Positions 37,800 to 52,249 are shown, counted from the stretch's first letter. The stretch: DNA of 64,000 nucleotides from Lophius americanus (GCA_037951165.1 JBBDHG010000436.1:124001-188000); one strand, 5' to 3'. The notes: a model not told the origin generated them from the letters alone. Numbers and translations are program-made.

Positions 37800-39600
37800 T
37801 TTCACTGACTTATTAATACTTTAAACTAACATCAGTCCTGATCATCATTAAAATATTATATATTAATATTATTTTAAACTTTCACTGACTTATTAATACT
37901 TTAAACTAACATCAGTCCTGATCATCATTAAAATATTATATATTAATATTATTTTACACTTTCACTGACTTATTAATACTTTAAACAAACATCTGTCCTG
38001 ATCATAACTAAATATTATATATTAATATTATTTTACACTTTCAATGACTTATTAATACTTTAAACTAACATCAGTCCTGATCATAACTAAATATTATATA
38101 TTAATATTATTTTACACTTTCACTGACTTATTAATACTTTAAACTAACATCAGTCCTGATCATAACTAAATATTATATATTAATATTATTTTACACTTTC
38201 ACTGACTAATTAATACTTTAAACTAACATCAGTCCTGATCATAACTAAATATTATATATTAATATTATTTTACACTTTCACTGACTAATTAATACTTTAA
38301 ACTAACATCAGACCTGATCATAACTAAATATTATGAATTAATATTATTTTACACTTTCACTGACTTATTAATACTTTAAACTAACATCAGACCTGATCAT
38401 AACTAAATATTATATATTAATATTATTTAACACTTTCACTGACTTATTAATACTTTAAACTAACATCAGACCTGATCATAACTAAATATTATATATTAAT
38501 ATTATTTTACACTTTCACTGACTTATTAATACTTTAAACTAACATCAGTCCTGATCATCATTAAAATATTATATATTAATATTATTTTACACTTTCACTG
38601 ACTTATTAATACTTTAAACTAACATCAGACCTGATCATAACTAATTATTATATATTAAAATTATTTTACACTTTCACTGACTTATTAATACTTTAAACTA
38701 ACATCAGACCTGATCATCATTAAAATATTATATATTAATATTATTTTACACTTTCACTGACTTATTAATACTTTAAACTAACATCAGTCCTGATCATCAT
38801 TAAAATATTATATATTAATATTATTTTACACTTTCACTGACTTATTAATGCTTTAAACTAAAATCAGACCTGATCATAACTAAATATTATATATTAATAT
38901 TATTTTACACTTTCACTGACTTATTAATGCTTTAAACTAATATCAGACCTGATCATAACTAAATATTATATATTAATATTATTTTACACTTTCACTGACG
39001 TATTAATACTTTAAACTAACATCAGACCTGATCATAACTAAATATTATATATTAATATTATTTTACACTTTCACTGACTTATTAATACTTTAAACTAACA
39101 TCAGACCTGATCATAACTAAATATTATATATTAATATTATTTTTCTTTCACTGACATATTAATACTTTAAACTAACATCAGACCTGATCATCATTAAAAT
39201 ATTATATATTAATATTATTTTACACTTTCACTGACTTATTAATACTTTAAACTAACATCAGACCTGATCATAACTAAATATTATATATTAATATTATTTT
39301 ACACTTTCACTGACTTATTAATACTTTAAACTAACATCAGACCTGATCATAACTAAATATTATATATTAATATTATTTTACACTTTCACTGACTTATTAA
39401 TACTTTAAACTAACATCAGACCTGATCATAACTAAATATTATATATTAATATTATTTTACACTTTCACTGACTTATCAATGCTTTAAACTAACATCAGTC
39501 CTGATCATAACTAAATATTATATATTAATATTATTTTACACTTTCACTGACTTATTAATACTTTAAACTAACTTCAGTCCTGATCATCATTAAAATATTA
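37800..39600 (+). repeat. Higher-order block VI, copy 1 (~1.8 kb)
   Basis: Markers are TTAAACAAAC (37,981), two GACTAATT monomers, TTATGAATTAAT (38,331), ATTATTTAACAC, CTAATTATTATATATTAAAA (38,641), TGCTTT with CTAAAATCAG, TGCTTT with CTAATATCAG, GACGTATT near 38,998, GACATATT near 39,150 and GACTTATCAATGC (39,471). All recur at 44.3 kb at offset 6,524, and parts of them twice more. ACATCTGTCC near 37,990 is private to this copy. Confidence 0.85.
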
Positions 39601-41060
39601 TATATTAATATTATTTTACACTTTCACTGACTTATCAATGCTTTAAACTAACATCAGACCTGATCATAACTAAATATTATTTATTAATATTATTTTACAC
39701 TTTCGCTGACTTATTAATGCTTTAAACTAACATCAGACCTGATCATAACTAAATATTATATATTAATATTATTTTACACTTTCACTCACTTATAAATACT
39801 TTAAACTAACATCAGTCCTGATCATCATTAAAATATTATATATTAATATTATTTTACTTTCACTGACTTATTAATACTTTAAACTAGCATCAGTCCTGAT
39901 CATCATTAAAATATTATATATTAATATTATTTTACTTTTACTGACTTATTAATACTTTAAACTAACATCAGACCTGATCATAACTAAATATTATATATTA
40001 ATATTATTTTACACTTTCGCTGACTTATTAATGCTTAAAACTAACATCAGACCTGATCATCATTAAAATATTATATATTAATATTATTTTACACTTTCAC
40101 TGACTTATTTATACTTTAAACTAACATCAGACCTGATCATAACTAAATATTATATATTAATATTATTTTACTTTCACTGACTTATTAATACTTTAAACTA
40201 ACATCAGACCTGATCATAACTAAATATTATATATTAATATTATTTTACTTTCACTGACTTATTAATACTTTAAACTAACATCAGACCTGATCATAACTAA
40301 ATATTATATATTAATATTATTTTACACTTTCACTGACTTATTAATACTTTAAACTAACATCAGACCTGATCATAACTAAATATTATATATTAATATTATT
40401 TTACACTTTCACTGACTTATTAATACTTTAAACTAACATCAGTCCTGATCATAACTAAATAATATATATTAATATTATTTTACACTTTCACTGACTTATT
40501 AATACTTTAAACTAACATCAGACCTGATCATAACTAAATATTATATATTAATATTATTTTACTTTCATTGACTTATTAATACTTTAAACTAACATCAGAC
40601 CCGATCATCACTAAATATTATATATTAATATTATTTTACACTTTCACTGACTTATTAATACTTTAAACTAACATCAGTCCTGATCATAACTAAATATTAT
40701 ATATTAATATTATTTTACTTTCACTGACTTATTAATGCTTTAAACTAACATCAGACCTGATCATAACTAAATATTATATATTAATATTATTTTACACTTT
40801 CACTCACTTATAAATACTTTAAACTAACATCAGTCCTGATCATCATTAAAATATTATATATTAATATTATTTTACTTTCACTGACTTATTAATACTTTAA
40901 ACTAGCATCAGTCCTGATCATCATTAAAATATTATATATTAATATTATTTTACTTTTACTGACTTATTAATACTTTAAACTAACATCAGACCTGATCATA
41001 ACTAAATATTATATATTAATATTATTTTACACTTTCGCTGACTTATTAATGCTTTAAACT
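39570..41060 (+). repeat. 1,491-bp duplication, left copy
   Basis: Runs from AACTTCAGTCC (39,570) through TATCAATGC, ATTATTTATTAAT and TCGCTGAC into a full 13-monomer unit (39,784-40,801) and the first part of the next (40,802 to about 41,060). The right copy starts at the next AACTTCAG (41,061). The joint lies within a TCGCTGAC/TGCTTT monomer, where the normal unit continues as TGCTTAAAAC. Confidence 0.82.
39784..40801 (+). repeat. 13-monomer higher-order unit, copy 1 (1,018 bp)
   Basis: CACTCACTTATAAATAC (39,784) to just before the next occurrence (40,802). Internal markers, with distance from the start: ACTAGCATCAG (99), CTAAATAATATATA (671), GACCCGATCATCAC (815). The spacing start-to-ACTAGCATCAG is 99 in all five occurrences of the unit. 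The mean monomer length of about 78.3 reflects the high share of 77-bp short monomers. Confidence 0.88.
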
Positions 41061-41274
41061 AACTTCAGTCCTGATCATCATTAAAATATTATATATTAAT
41101 ATTATTTTACACTTTCACTGACTTATCAATGCTTTAAACTAACATCAGACCTGATCATAACTAAATATTATTTATTAATATTATTTTACACTTTCGCTGA
41201 CTTATTAATGCTTTAAACTAACATCAGACCTGATCATAACTAAATATTATATATTAATATTATTTTACACTTTC
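40802..41274 (+). repeat. Chimeric 6-monomer unit (473 bp)
   Basis: Begins like the 13-monomer unit (CACTCACTT, ACTAGCATCAG at 40,901, TTTTACTG, TCGCTGAC). After about 41,050 it continues with AACTTCAGTCC (41,061), TTATCAATGC and ATTATTTATTAAT, which is the sequence preceding the first unit (39,570-39,783). It is the joint of the 1,491-bp duplication, not an independently shortened unit. Confidence 0.85.
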
Positions 41275-42545
41275 ACTCACTTATAAATACTTTAAACTAA
41301 CATCAGTCCTGATCATCATTAAAATATTATATATTAATATTATTTTACTTTCACTGACTTATTAATACTTTAAACTAGCATCAGTCCTGATCATCATTAA
41401 AATATTATATATTAATATTATTTTACTTTTACTGACTTATTAATACTTTAAACTAACATCAGACCTGATCATAACTAAATATTATATATTAATATTATTT
41501 TACACTTTCGCTGACTTATTAATGCTTAAAACTAACATCAGACCTGATCATCATTAAAATATTATATATTAATATTATTTTACACTTTCACTGACTTATT
41601 TATACTTTAAACTAACATCAGACCTGATCATAACTAAATATTATATATTAATATTATTTTACTTTCACTGACTTATTAATACTTTAAACTAACATCAGAC
41701 CTGATCATAACTAAATATTATATATTAATATTATTTTACTTTCACTGACTTATTAATACTTTAAACTAACATCAGACCTGATCATAACTAAATATTATAT
41801 ATTAATATTATTTTACACTTTCACTGACTTATTAATACTTTAAACTAACATCAGACCTGATCATAACTAAATATTATATATTAATATTATTTTACACTTT
41901 CACTGACTTATTAATACTTTAAACTAACATCAGTCCTGATCATAACTAAATAATATATATTAATATTATTTTACACTTTCACTGACTTATAATACTTTAA
42001 ACTAACATCAGACCTGATCATAACTAAATATTATATATTAATATTATTTTACTTTCATTGACTTATTAATACTTTAAACTAACATCAGACCCGATCATCA
42101 CTAAATATTATATATTAATATTATTTTACACTTTCACTGACTTATTAATACTTTAAACTAACATCAGTCCTGATCATAACTAAATATTATATATTAATAT
42201 TATTTTACTTTCACTGACTTATTAATGCTTTAAACTAACATCAGACCTGATCATAACTAAATATTATATATTAATATTATTTTACACTTTCACTCACTTA
42301 TAAATACTTTAAACTAACATCAGTCCTGATCATCATTAAAATATTATATATTAATATTATTTTACTTTCACTGACTTATTAATACTTTAAACTAGCATCA
42401 GTCCTGATCATCATTAAAATATTATATATTAATATTATTTTACTTTTACTGACTTATTAATACTTTAAACTAACATCAGACCTGATCATAACTAAATATT
42501 ATATATTAATATTATTTTACACTTTCGCTGACTTATTAATGCTTA
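41061..42545 (+). repeat. 1,491-bp duplication, right copy
   Basis: Matches 39,570-41,060 at offset 1,491 (AACTTCAG 41,061; CACTCAC 41,275; CTAAATAAT 41,946). The offset is 1,490 after a private one-base deletion giving GACTTATAATAC near 41,985 (GACCCG 42,089; CACTCAC 42,292). Near 42,540 it leaves the left copy: TGCTTAAAAC here, TGCTTTAAAC there. That base marks the exchange point. Confidence 0.82.
41275..42291 (+). repeat. 13-monomer higher-order unit, copy 2 (1,017 bp)
   Basis: Same marker order as copy 1: ACTAGCATCAG 41,374, CTAAATAATATATA 41,946, GACCCGATCATCAC 42,089. One base shorter because of the deletion near 41,985. Like copy 1, and unlike copy 3, the monomer after TTATTTATAC has GACCTGATCATAAC. 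Confidence 0.88.
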
Positions 42546-43215
42546 AAACTAACATCAGACCTGATCATCATTAAAATATTATATATTAATATTATTTTAC
42601 ACTTTCACTGACTTATTTATACTTTAAACTAACATCAGTCCTGATCATGACTAAATATTATATATTAATATTATTTTTCTTTCACTGACTTATTAATACT
42701 TTAAACTAACATCAGACCTGATCATAACTAAATATTATATATTAATATTATTTTACTTTCACTGACTTATTAATACTTTAAACTAACATCAGACCTGATC
42801 ATAACTAAATATTATATATTAATATTATTTTACACTTTCACTGACTTATTAATACTTTAAACTAACATCAGACCTGATCATAACTAAATATTATATATTA
42901 ATATTATTTTACACTTTCACTGACTTATTAATACTTTAAACTAACATCAGTCCTGATCATAACTAAATAATATATATTAATATTATTTTACACTTTCACT
43001 GACTTATTAATACTTTAAACTAACATCAGACCTGATCATAACTAAATATTATATATTAATATTATTTTACTTTCATTGACTTATTAATACTTTAAACTAA
43101 CATCAGACCCGATCATCACTAAATATTATATATTAATATTATTTTACACTTTCACTGACTTATTAATACTTTAAACTAACATCAGTCCTGATCATAACTA
43201 AATATTATATATTAA
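42292..43215 (+). repeat. 13-monomer higher-order unit, copy 3 (incomplete)
   Basis: Follows copy 2 at offset 1,017-1,018 (ACTAGCATCAG 42,391; CTAAATAATATATA 42,963; GACCCGATC 43,107). It then diverges before the short TGCTTT monomer that closes the other units. GTCCTGATCATGAC with TATTTTTCTTTC near 42,640-42,680 matches the distant copy at 35.37 kb, so this copy looks like a mosaic of the 35 kb and 40 kb versions. Confidence 0.85.
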
Positions 43216-44320
43216 TATTATTTTACTTTCACTGACTTATTAATACTTTAAACTAACATCAGTCCTGATCATAACTAAATATTATATATTAATATTATTT
43301 TACTTTCACTGACTTATTAATACTTTAAACTAACATCAGACCTGATCATAACTAAATATTATATATTAATATTGTTTTACTTTCACTTACTTATTAATAC
43401 TTTAAACTAACATCAGACCTGATCATCATTAAAATATTATATATTAATATTATTTTATATTTTCACTGACTTATTAATACTTTAAACTAACATCAGACCT
43501 GATCATAACTAAATATTATATATTAATATTATTTTACACTTTCACTGACTTATTAATACTTTAAACTAACATCAGACCTGATCATAACTAAATATTATAT
43601 ATTAATATTATTTTACTTTCACTGACTTATTAATACTTTAAACTAACATCAGTCCTGATCATAACTAAATATTATATATTAATATTATTTTACTTTCACT
43701 GACTTATTAATACTTTAAACTAACATCAGACCTGATCATCACTAAATATTATATATTAATATTATTTTACACTTTCACTGACCTATTAATACTTTAAACT
43801 AACATCAGACCTGATCATAACTAAATATTATATATTAATATTATTTTACTTTCACTGACTTATTAATACTTTAAACTAACATCAGACCTGATCATAACTA
43901 AATATTATATATTAATATTATTTTACTTTCACTGACTTATTAATACTTTAAACTAACATCAGACCTGATCATAACTAAATATTATATATTAATATTATTT
44001 TATACTTTCACTGACTTATTAATACTTTAAACTAACATCAGACCTGATCATAACTAAATATTATATATTAATATTATTTCACACTTTCACTGACTTATTA
44101 ATACTTTAAACTAACATCAGACCTGATCATCATTAAAATATTATATATTAATATTATTTTACACTTTCACTGACTTATTAATACTTTAAACTAACATCAG
44201 ACCTGATCATCATTAAAATATTCTATATTAATATTATTTTACACTTTCACTGACTTATTAATACTTTAAACTAACATCAGACCTGATCATAACTAAATAT
44301 TATATATTAATATTATTTTA
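43216..44320 (+). repeat. Join region resembling zone II and 36.3 kb
   Basis: A monomer with ATTGTTTTACTTTCAC (43,371), followed by CATCATT and then TTATATTTTCAC, repeats an order seen at 4.03 and 6.39 kb, about 37-39 kb away. It has a private TTCACTTACTTATT. From about 43.6 kb the order matches 36.3 kb at offset 7,388 (GACCTATTAAT at 43,779). TATTTCACAC near 44,078 and ATTCTATATTAAT near 44,220 are private. Confidence 0.7.
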
Positions 44321-44323
44321 CAC

Positions 44324-46110
44324 TTTCACTGACTTATTAATACTTTAAACTAACATCAGTCCTGATCATCATTAAAATATTATATATTAATATTATTTTA
44401 AACTTTCACTGACTTATTAATACTTTAAACTAACATCAGTCCTGATCATCATTAAAATATTATATATTAATATTATTTTACACTTTCACTGACTTATTAA
44501 TACTTTAAACAAACATCAGTCCTGATCATAACTAAATATTATATATTAATATTATTTTACACTTTCAATGACTTATTAATACTTTAAACTAACATCAGTC
44601 CTGATCATAACTAAATATTATATATTAATATTATTTTACACTTTCACTGACTTATTAATACTTTAAACTAACATCAGTCCTGATCATAACTAAATATTAT
44701 ATATTAATATTATTTTACACTTTCACTGACTAATTAATACTTTAAACTAACATCAGTCCTGATCATAACTAAATATTATATATTAATATTATTTTACACT
44801 TTCACTGACTAATTAATACTTTAAACTAACATCAGACCTGATCATAACTAAATATTATGAATTAATATTATTTTACACTTTCACTGACTTATTAATACTT
44901 TAAACTAACATCAGACCTGATCATAACTAAATATTATATATTAATATTATTTAACACTTTCACTGACTTATTAATACTTTAAACTAACATCAGACCTGAT
45001 CATAACTAAATATTATATATTAATATTATTTTACACTTTCACTGACTTATTAATACTTTAAACTAACATCAGTCCTGATCATCATTAAAATATTATATAT
45101 TAATATTATTTTACACTTTCACTGACTTATTAATACTTTAAACTAACATCAGACCTGATCATAACTAATTATTATATATTAAAATTATTTTACACTTTCA
45201 CTGACTTATTAATACTTTAAACTAACATCAGACCTGATCATCATTAAAATATTATATATTAATATTATTTTACACTTTCACTGACTTATTAATACTTTAA
45301 ACTAACATCAGTCCTGATCATCATTAAAATATTATATATTAATATTATTTTACACTTTCACTGACTTATTAATGCTTTAAACTAAAATCAGACCTGATCA
45401 TAACTAAATATTATATATTAATATTATTTTACACTTTCACTGACTTATTAATGCTTTAAACTAACATCAGTCCTGATCATCATTAAAATATTATATATTA
45501 ATATTATTTTACACTTTCACTGACTTATTAATGCTTTAAACTAAAATCAGACCTGATCATAACTAAATATTATATATTAATATTATTTTATACTTTCACT
45601 GACTTATTAATACTTTAAACTAACATCAGACCTGATCATAACTAAATATTATATATTAATATTATTTTACACTTTCACTGACGTATTAATACTTTAAACT
45701 AACATCAGACCTGATCATAACTAAATATTATATATTAATATTATTTTACACTTTCACTGACTTATTAATACTTTAAACTAACATCAGACCTGATCATAAC
45801 TAAATATTATATATTAATATTATTTTACTTTCACTGACATATTAATACTTTAAACTAACATCAGACCTGATCATCATTAAAATATTATATATTAATATTA
45901 TTTTACACTTTCACTGACTTATTAATACTTTAAACTAACATCAGACCTGATCATAACTAAATATTATATATTAATATTATTTTACACTTTCACTGACTTA
46001 TTAATACTTTAAACTAACATCAGACCTGATCATAACTAAATATTATATATTAATATTATTTTACACTTTCACTGACTTATTAATACTTTAAACTAACATC
46101 AGTCCTGATC
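44324..46110 (+). repeat. Higher-order block VI, copy 2 (~1.8 kb)
   Basis: Offset 6,524 from copy 1 at TTAAACAAAC (44,505), TTATGAATTAAT (44,855) and CTAATTATTATATATTAAAA (45,165). Right of 45.4 kb two monomers with GTCCTG plus CATCATT and a second CTAAAATCAG are interposed, and the CTAATATCAG monomer of copy 1 is replaced. The GACGTATT (near 45,680) and GACATATT (near 45,835) markers follow. Confidence 0.83.
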
Positions 46111-46145
46111 ATAACTAAATATTATATATTAATATTATTTTACAC

Positions 46146-47290
46146 TTTCACTGACTTATTAATACTTTAAACTAACATCAGTCCTGATCATCATTAAAAT
46201 ATTATATATTAATATTATTTTAAACTTTCACTGACTTATTAATACTTTAAACTAACATCAGTCCTGATCATCATTAAAATATTATATATTAATATTATTT
46301 TACACTTTCACTGACTTATTAATACTTTAAACAAACATCAGTCCTGATCATAACTAAATATTATATATTAATATTATTTTACACTTTCAATGACTTATTA
46401 ATACTTTAAACTAACATCAGTCCTGATCATAACTAAATATTATATATTAATATTATTTTACACTTTCACTGACTTATTAATACTTTAAACTAACATCAGT
46501 CCTGATCATAACTAAATATTATATATTAATATTATTTTACACTTTCACTGACTAATTAATACTTTAAACTAACATCAGTCCTGATCATAACTAAATATTA
46601 TATATTAATATTATTTTACACTTTCACTGACTAATTAATACTTTAAACTAACATCAGACCTGATCATAACTAAATATTATGAATTAATATTATTTTACAC
46701 TTTCACTGACTTATTAATACTTTAAACTAACATCAGACCTGATCATAACTAAATATTATATATTAATATTATTTAACACTTTCACTGACTTATTAATACT
46801 TTAAACTAATATCAGACCTGATCATGACTAAATATTATATATTAATATTATTTTACACTTTCACTGACTTATTAATACTTTAAACTAACATCAGACCTGA
46901 TCATAACTAAATATTATATATTAATATTATTTTACACTTTCACTGACTTATTAATACTTTAAACTAACATCAGTCCTGATCATCATTAAAATATTATATA
47001 TTAATATTATTTTACACTTTCACTGACTTATTAATACTTTAAACTAACATCAGACCTGATCATAACTAATTATTATATATTAAAATTATTTTACACTTTC
47101 ACTGACTTATTAATACTTTAAACTAACATCAGACCTGATCATCATTAAAATATTATATATTAATATTATTTTACACTTTCACTGACTTATTAATACTTTA
47201 AACTAACATCAGTCCTGATCATCATTAAAATATTATATATTAATATTATTTTACACTTTCACTGACTTATTAATACTTTAAACTAACATC
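46146..47290 (+). repeat. Higher-order block VI, copy 3 (~1.15 kb)
   Basis: Offset 1,822 from copy 2 (TTAAACAAAC 46,327; TTATGAATTAAT 46,677). It is 1,901 after an extra monomer with CTAATATCAG and GATCATGAC near 46,810 (CTAATTATTATATATTAAAA 47,066). It ends after two CATCATT monomers, without the CTAAAATCAG, GACGTATT and GACATATT part. Confidence 0.82.
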
Positions 47291-47580
47291 AGTCCTGATC
47301 ATCATTAAAATATTATATATTAATATTATTTTAAACTTTCACTGACTTATTAATACTTTAAACTAACATCAGTCCTGATCATAACTAAATATTATATATT
47401 AATATTATTTTAAACTTTCACTGACTTATTAATACTTTAAACTAACATCAGTCCTGATCATGACTAAATATTATATATTAATATTATTTTACACTTTCAC
47501 TGACTTATTAATACTTTAAACTAACATCAGACCTGATCATAACTAAATATTATATATTAATATTATTTTACACTTTCACT
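47290..47580 (+). repeat. Joint between block VI copies 3 and 4
   Basis: Four monomers, two with TTTTAAACTTT (near 47,335 and 47,412) and one with GATCATGAC (near 47,459). They resemble the start of a block VI copy (TTTTAAAC before TTAAACAAAC) but are out of the usual order, and so probably mark one or more exchange points. Confidence 0.6.
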
Positions 47581-49850
47581 GACTTATTAATACTTTAAAC
47601 TAACATCAGTCCTGATCATCATTAAAATATTATATATTAATATTATTTTACACTTTCACTGACTTATTAATACTTTAAACAAACATCAGTCCTGATCATA
47701 ACTAAATATTATATATTAATATTATTTTACACTTTCAATGACTTATTAATACTTTAAACTAACATCAGTCCTGATCATGACTAAATATTATATATTAATA
47801 TTATTTTACACTTTCACTGACTTATTAATACTTTAAACTAACATCAGACCTGAACATAACTAAATATTATATATTAATATTATTTAACACTTTCACTGAC
47901 TTATTAATACTTTAAACTAACATCAGTCCTGATCATAACTAAATATTATATATTAATATTATTTTACACTTTCACTGACTTATTAATGCTTTAAACTAAC
48001 ATCAGTCCTGATCATAACTAAATATTATATATTAATATTATTTTACACTTTCACTGACTTATTAATACTTTAAACTAACATCAGTCCTGATCATAACTAA
48101 ATATTATATATTAATATTATTTTACACTTTCACTGACTAATTAATACTTTAAACTAACATCAGTCCTGATCATAACTAAATATTATATATTAATATTATT
48201 TTACACTTTCACTGACTAATTAATACTTTAAACTAACATCAGACCTGATCATAACTAAATATTATGAATTAATATTATTTTACACTTTCACTGACTTATT
48301 AATACTTTAAACTAACATCAGACCTGATCATAACTAAATATTATATATTAATATTATTTAACACTTTCACTGACTTATTAATACTTTAAACTAACATCAG
48401 ACCTGATCATAACTAAATATTATATATTAATATTATTTTACACTTTCACTGACTTATTAATACTTTAAACTAACATCAGTCCTGATCATCATTAAAATAT
48501 TATATATTAATATTATTTTACACTTTCACTGACTTATTAATACTTTAAACTAACATCAGACCTGATCATAACTAATTATTATATATTAAAATTATTTTAC
48601 ACTTTCACTGACTTATTAATACTTTAAACTAACATCAGACCTGATCATCATTAAAATATTATATATTAATATTATTTTACACTTTCACTGACTTATTAAT
48701 ACTTTAAACTAACATCAGTCCTGATCATCATTAAAATATTATATATTAATATTATTTTACACTTTCACTGACTTATTAATGCTTTAAACTAAAATCAGAC
48801 CTGATCATAACTAAATATTATATATTAATATTATTTTACACTTTCACTGACTTATTAATGCTTTAAACTAATATCAGACCTGATCATAACTAAATATTAT
48901 ATATTAATATTATTTTACACTTTCACTGACGTATTAATACTTTAAACTAACATCAGACCTGATCATAACTAAATATTATATATTAATATTATTTTACACT
49001 TTCACTGACTTATTAATACTTTAAACTAACATCAGACCTGATCATAACTAAATATTATATATTAATATTATTTTACTTTCACTGACATATTAATACTTTA
49101 AACTAACATCAGACCTGATCATCATTAAAATATTATATATTAATATTATTTTACACTTTCACTGACTTATTAATACTTTAAACTAACATCAGACCTGATC
49201 ATAACTAAATATTATATATTAATATTATTTTACACTTTCACTGACTTATTAATACTTTAAACTAACATCAGACCTGATCATAACTAAATATTATATATTA
49301 ATATTATTTTACACTTTCACTGACTTATTAATACTTTAAACTAACATCAGACCTGATCATAACTAAATATTATATATTAATATTATTTTACACTTTCACT
49401 GACTTATTAATACTTTAAACTAACATCAGACCTGATCATAACTAAATATTATATATTAATATTATTTTACACTTTCACTGACTTATCAATGCTTTAAACT
49501 AACATCAGACCTGATCATAACTAAATATTATATATTAATATTATTTTACACTTTCACTGACTTATTAATACTTTAAACTAACATCAGTCCTGATCATAAC
49601 TAAATATTATATATTAATATTATTTTACTTTCACTGACTTATTAATACTTTAAACTAACATCAGACCTGATCATAACTAAATATTATATATTAATATTAT
49701 TTTACACTTTCACTGACTTATTAATACTTTAAACTAACTTCAGTCCTGATCATCATTAAAATATTATATATTAATATTATTTTACACTTTCACTGACTTA
49801 TCAATGCTTTAAACTAAAATCAGACCTGATCATAACTAAATATTATATAT
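47570..49850 (+). repeat. Higher-order block VI, copy 4 (~2.25 kb)
   Basis: TTAAACAAAC at 47,675 is 1,348 after copy 3. TTATGAATTAAT (48,262) is 1,585 after, because three monomers (one GATCATGAC, one CCTGAACATAAC, one TGCTTT) are inserted near 47.75-48.0 kb. The right part (CTAATTATTATATATTAAAA 48,572, CTAAAATCAG, CTAATATCAG, GACGTATT, GACATATT, TTATCAATGC 49,481) follows copy 1 at offset 9,931, then 10,010. It keeps the CTAATATCAG monomer that copy 2 has lost. Confidence 0.83.
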
Positions 49851-50830
49851 TAATATTATTTTACACTTTCACTGACTTATTAATGCTTTAAACTAACATC
49901 AGTCCTGATCATAACTAAATATTATATATTAATATTATTTTACTTTCACTGACTTATTAATACTTTAAACTAACATCAGTCCTGATCATAACTAAATATT
50001 ATATATTAATATTATTTTACTTTCACTGACTTATTAATGCTTTAAACTAACATCAGACCTGATCATAACTAAATATTATATATTAATATTATTTTACACT
50101 TTCACTGACTTATTAATGCTTTAAACTAACATCAGTCCTGATCATAACTAAATATTATATATTAATATTATTTTACACTTTCACTGACTTATTAATACTT
50201 TAAACTAACATCAGACCTGATCATAACTAAATATTATATATTAATATTATTTTACACTTTCACTGACTTATTAATACTTTAAACTAACATCAGACCTGAT
50301 CATGACTAAATATTATATATTAATATTATTTTACACTTTCACTGACTTATTAATACTTTAAACTAACATCAGACCTGATCATAACTAAATATTATATATT
50401 AATATTATTTTACTTTCACTGACTTATTAATACTTTAAACTAACATCAGTCCTGATCATAACTAAATATTATATATTAATATTATTTTATACTTTCACTG
50501 ACTTATTAATACTTTAAACTAACATCAGACCTGATCATAACTAAATATTATATATTAATGTTATTTTACACTTTCACTGACTTATTAATACTTTAAACTA
50601 ACATCAGACCTGATCATAACTAAATATTATATATTAATATTATTTTACACTTTCACTGACTTATTAATACTTTAAACTAACATCAGTCCTGATCATCATT
50701 AAAATATTATATATTAATATTATTTTACACTTTCACTGACTTATTAATACTTTAAACTAACATCAGTCCTGATCATCATTAAATATTATATATTAATATT
50801 ATTTTACACTTTCAGTGACTTATTAATTCT
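49850..50830 (+). repeat. Ordinary satellite stretch
   Basis: Monomers with common variants only: short forms near 49,940 and 50,020, TGCTTT near 49,880, 50,040 and 50,118, and one private TAATGTTATT near 50,558. I found no longer-range repeated order here and no sequence foreign to the array. Confidence 0.7.
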
Positions 50831-51538
50831 TTAAACTAACATCAGACCTGATCATCACTAAATATTATATATTAATATTATTTTACACTTTCACTGACTT
50901 ATTATTACTTTAAACTAACATCAGACCTGATCATCATTAAAATATTATATATTAATATTATTTTACACTTTCAGTGACTTATTAATACTTTAAACTAACA
51001 TCAGACCTGATCATAGCTAAATATTATATATTAATATTATTTTACACTTTCACTGACTTATTAATACTTTAAACTAACATCAGACCTGATCATAACTAAA
51101 TATTATATATTAATATTATTTTACACTTTCACTGACTTATTAATACTTTAAACTAACATCAGTCCTGATCAAAACTAAATATTATATATTAATATTATTT
51201 TACACTTTCACTGACTTATTAATACTTTAAACTAACATCAGTCCTGATCATAACTAATATATTATATATTAATATTATTTTACTTTCACTGACTTATTAA
51301 TACTTTAAACTAACATCAGTCCTGATCATCATTAAATATTATATATTAATATTATTTTACTTTCACTGACTTATTAATACCCTAAACTAACATCAGTCCT
51401 GATCATAACTAAATATTATATATTAATATTATTTTACACTTTCACTGACTTATTAATACTTTAAACTAACATCAGACCTGATCATAACTAAATATTATAT
51501 ATTAATATTATTTTACACTTTCACTGACTTATTAATAC
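50830..51538 (+). repeat. 9-monomer duplication (709 bp), copy 1
   Basis: Markers ATTATTACTT (50,901) and CCTGATCAAAAC (51,164) recur exactly 709 bases later. TTCAGTGAC (near 50,812 and 50,970), TTAATTCTTT (near 50,824) and GATCATAGCT (near 51,010) are confined to this copy. Confidence 0.8.
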
Positions 51539-52247
51539 TTTAAACTAACATCAGACCTGATCATCATTAAATATTATATATTAATATTATTTTACACTTT
51601 CACTGACTTATTATTACTTTAAACTAACATCAGACCTGATCATCATTAAAATATTATATATTAATATTATTTTACACTTTCACTGACTTATTAATACTTT
51701 AAACTAACATCAGACCTGATCATAACTAAATATTATATATTAATATTATTTTACACTTTCACTGACTTATTAATACTTTAAACTAACATCAGACCTGATC
51801 ATAACTAAATATTATATATTAATATTATTTTACACTTTCACTGACTTATTAATACTTTAAACTAACATCAGTCCTGATCAAAACTAAATATTATATATTA
51901 ATATTATTTTACACTTTCACTGACTTATTAATACTTTAAACTAACATCAGACCTGATCATAACTAAATATTATATATTAATATTATTTTACACTTTCACT
52001 GACTTATTAATACTTTAAACTAACATCAGACCTGATCATCATTAAAATATTATAGATTAATATTATTTTACACTTTCACTGACTTATTAATACTTTAAAC
52101 TAACATCAGACCTGATCATAACTAAATATTATATATTTATATTATTTTACACTTTCACTGACTTATTAATACTTTAAACTAACATCAGACCTGATCATAA
52201 CTAAATATTATATATTAATATTATTTTACACTTTCACTGACTTATTA
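51539..52247 (+). repeat. 9-monomer duplication (709 bp), copy 2
   Basis: ATTATTACTT at 51,610 and CCTGATCAAAAC at 51,873 match copy 1 at offset 709. The TTCAGTGAC variants of copy 1 are absent, so either copy 1 changed after duplication or copy 2 was corrected. ATTATAGATTAAT near 52,051 and TATATTTATATT near 52,132 follow. Confidence 0.78.
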
Positions 52248-52249
52248 AT

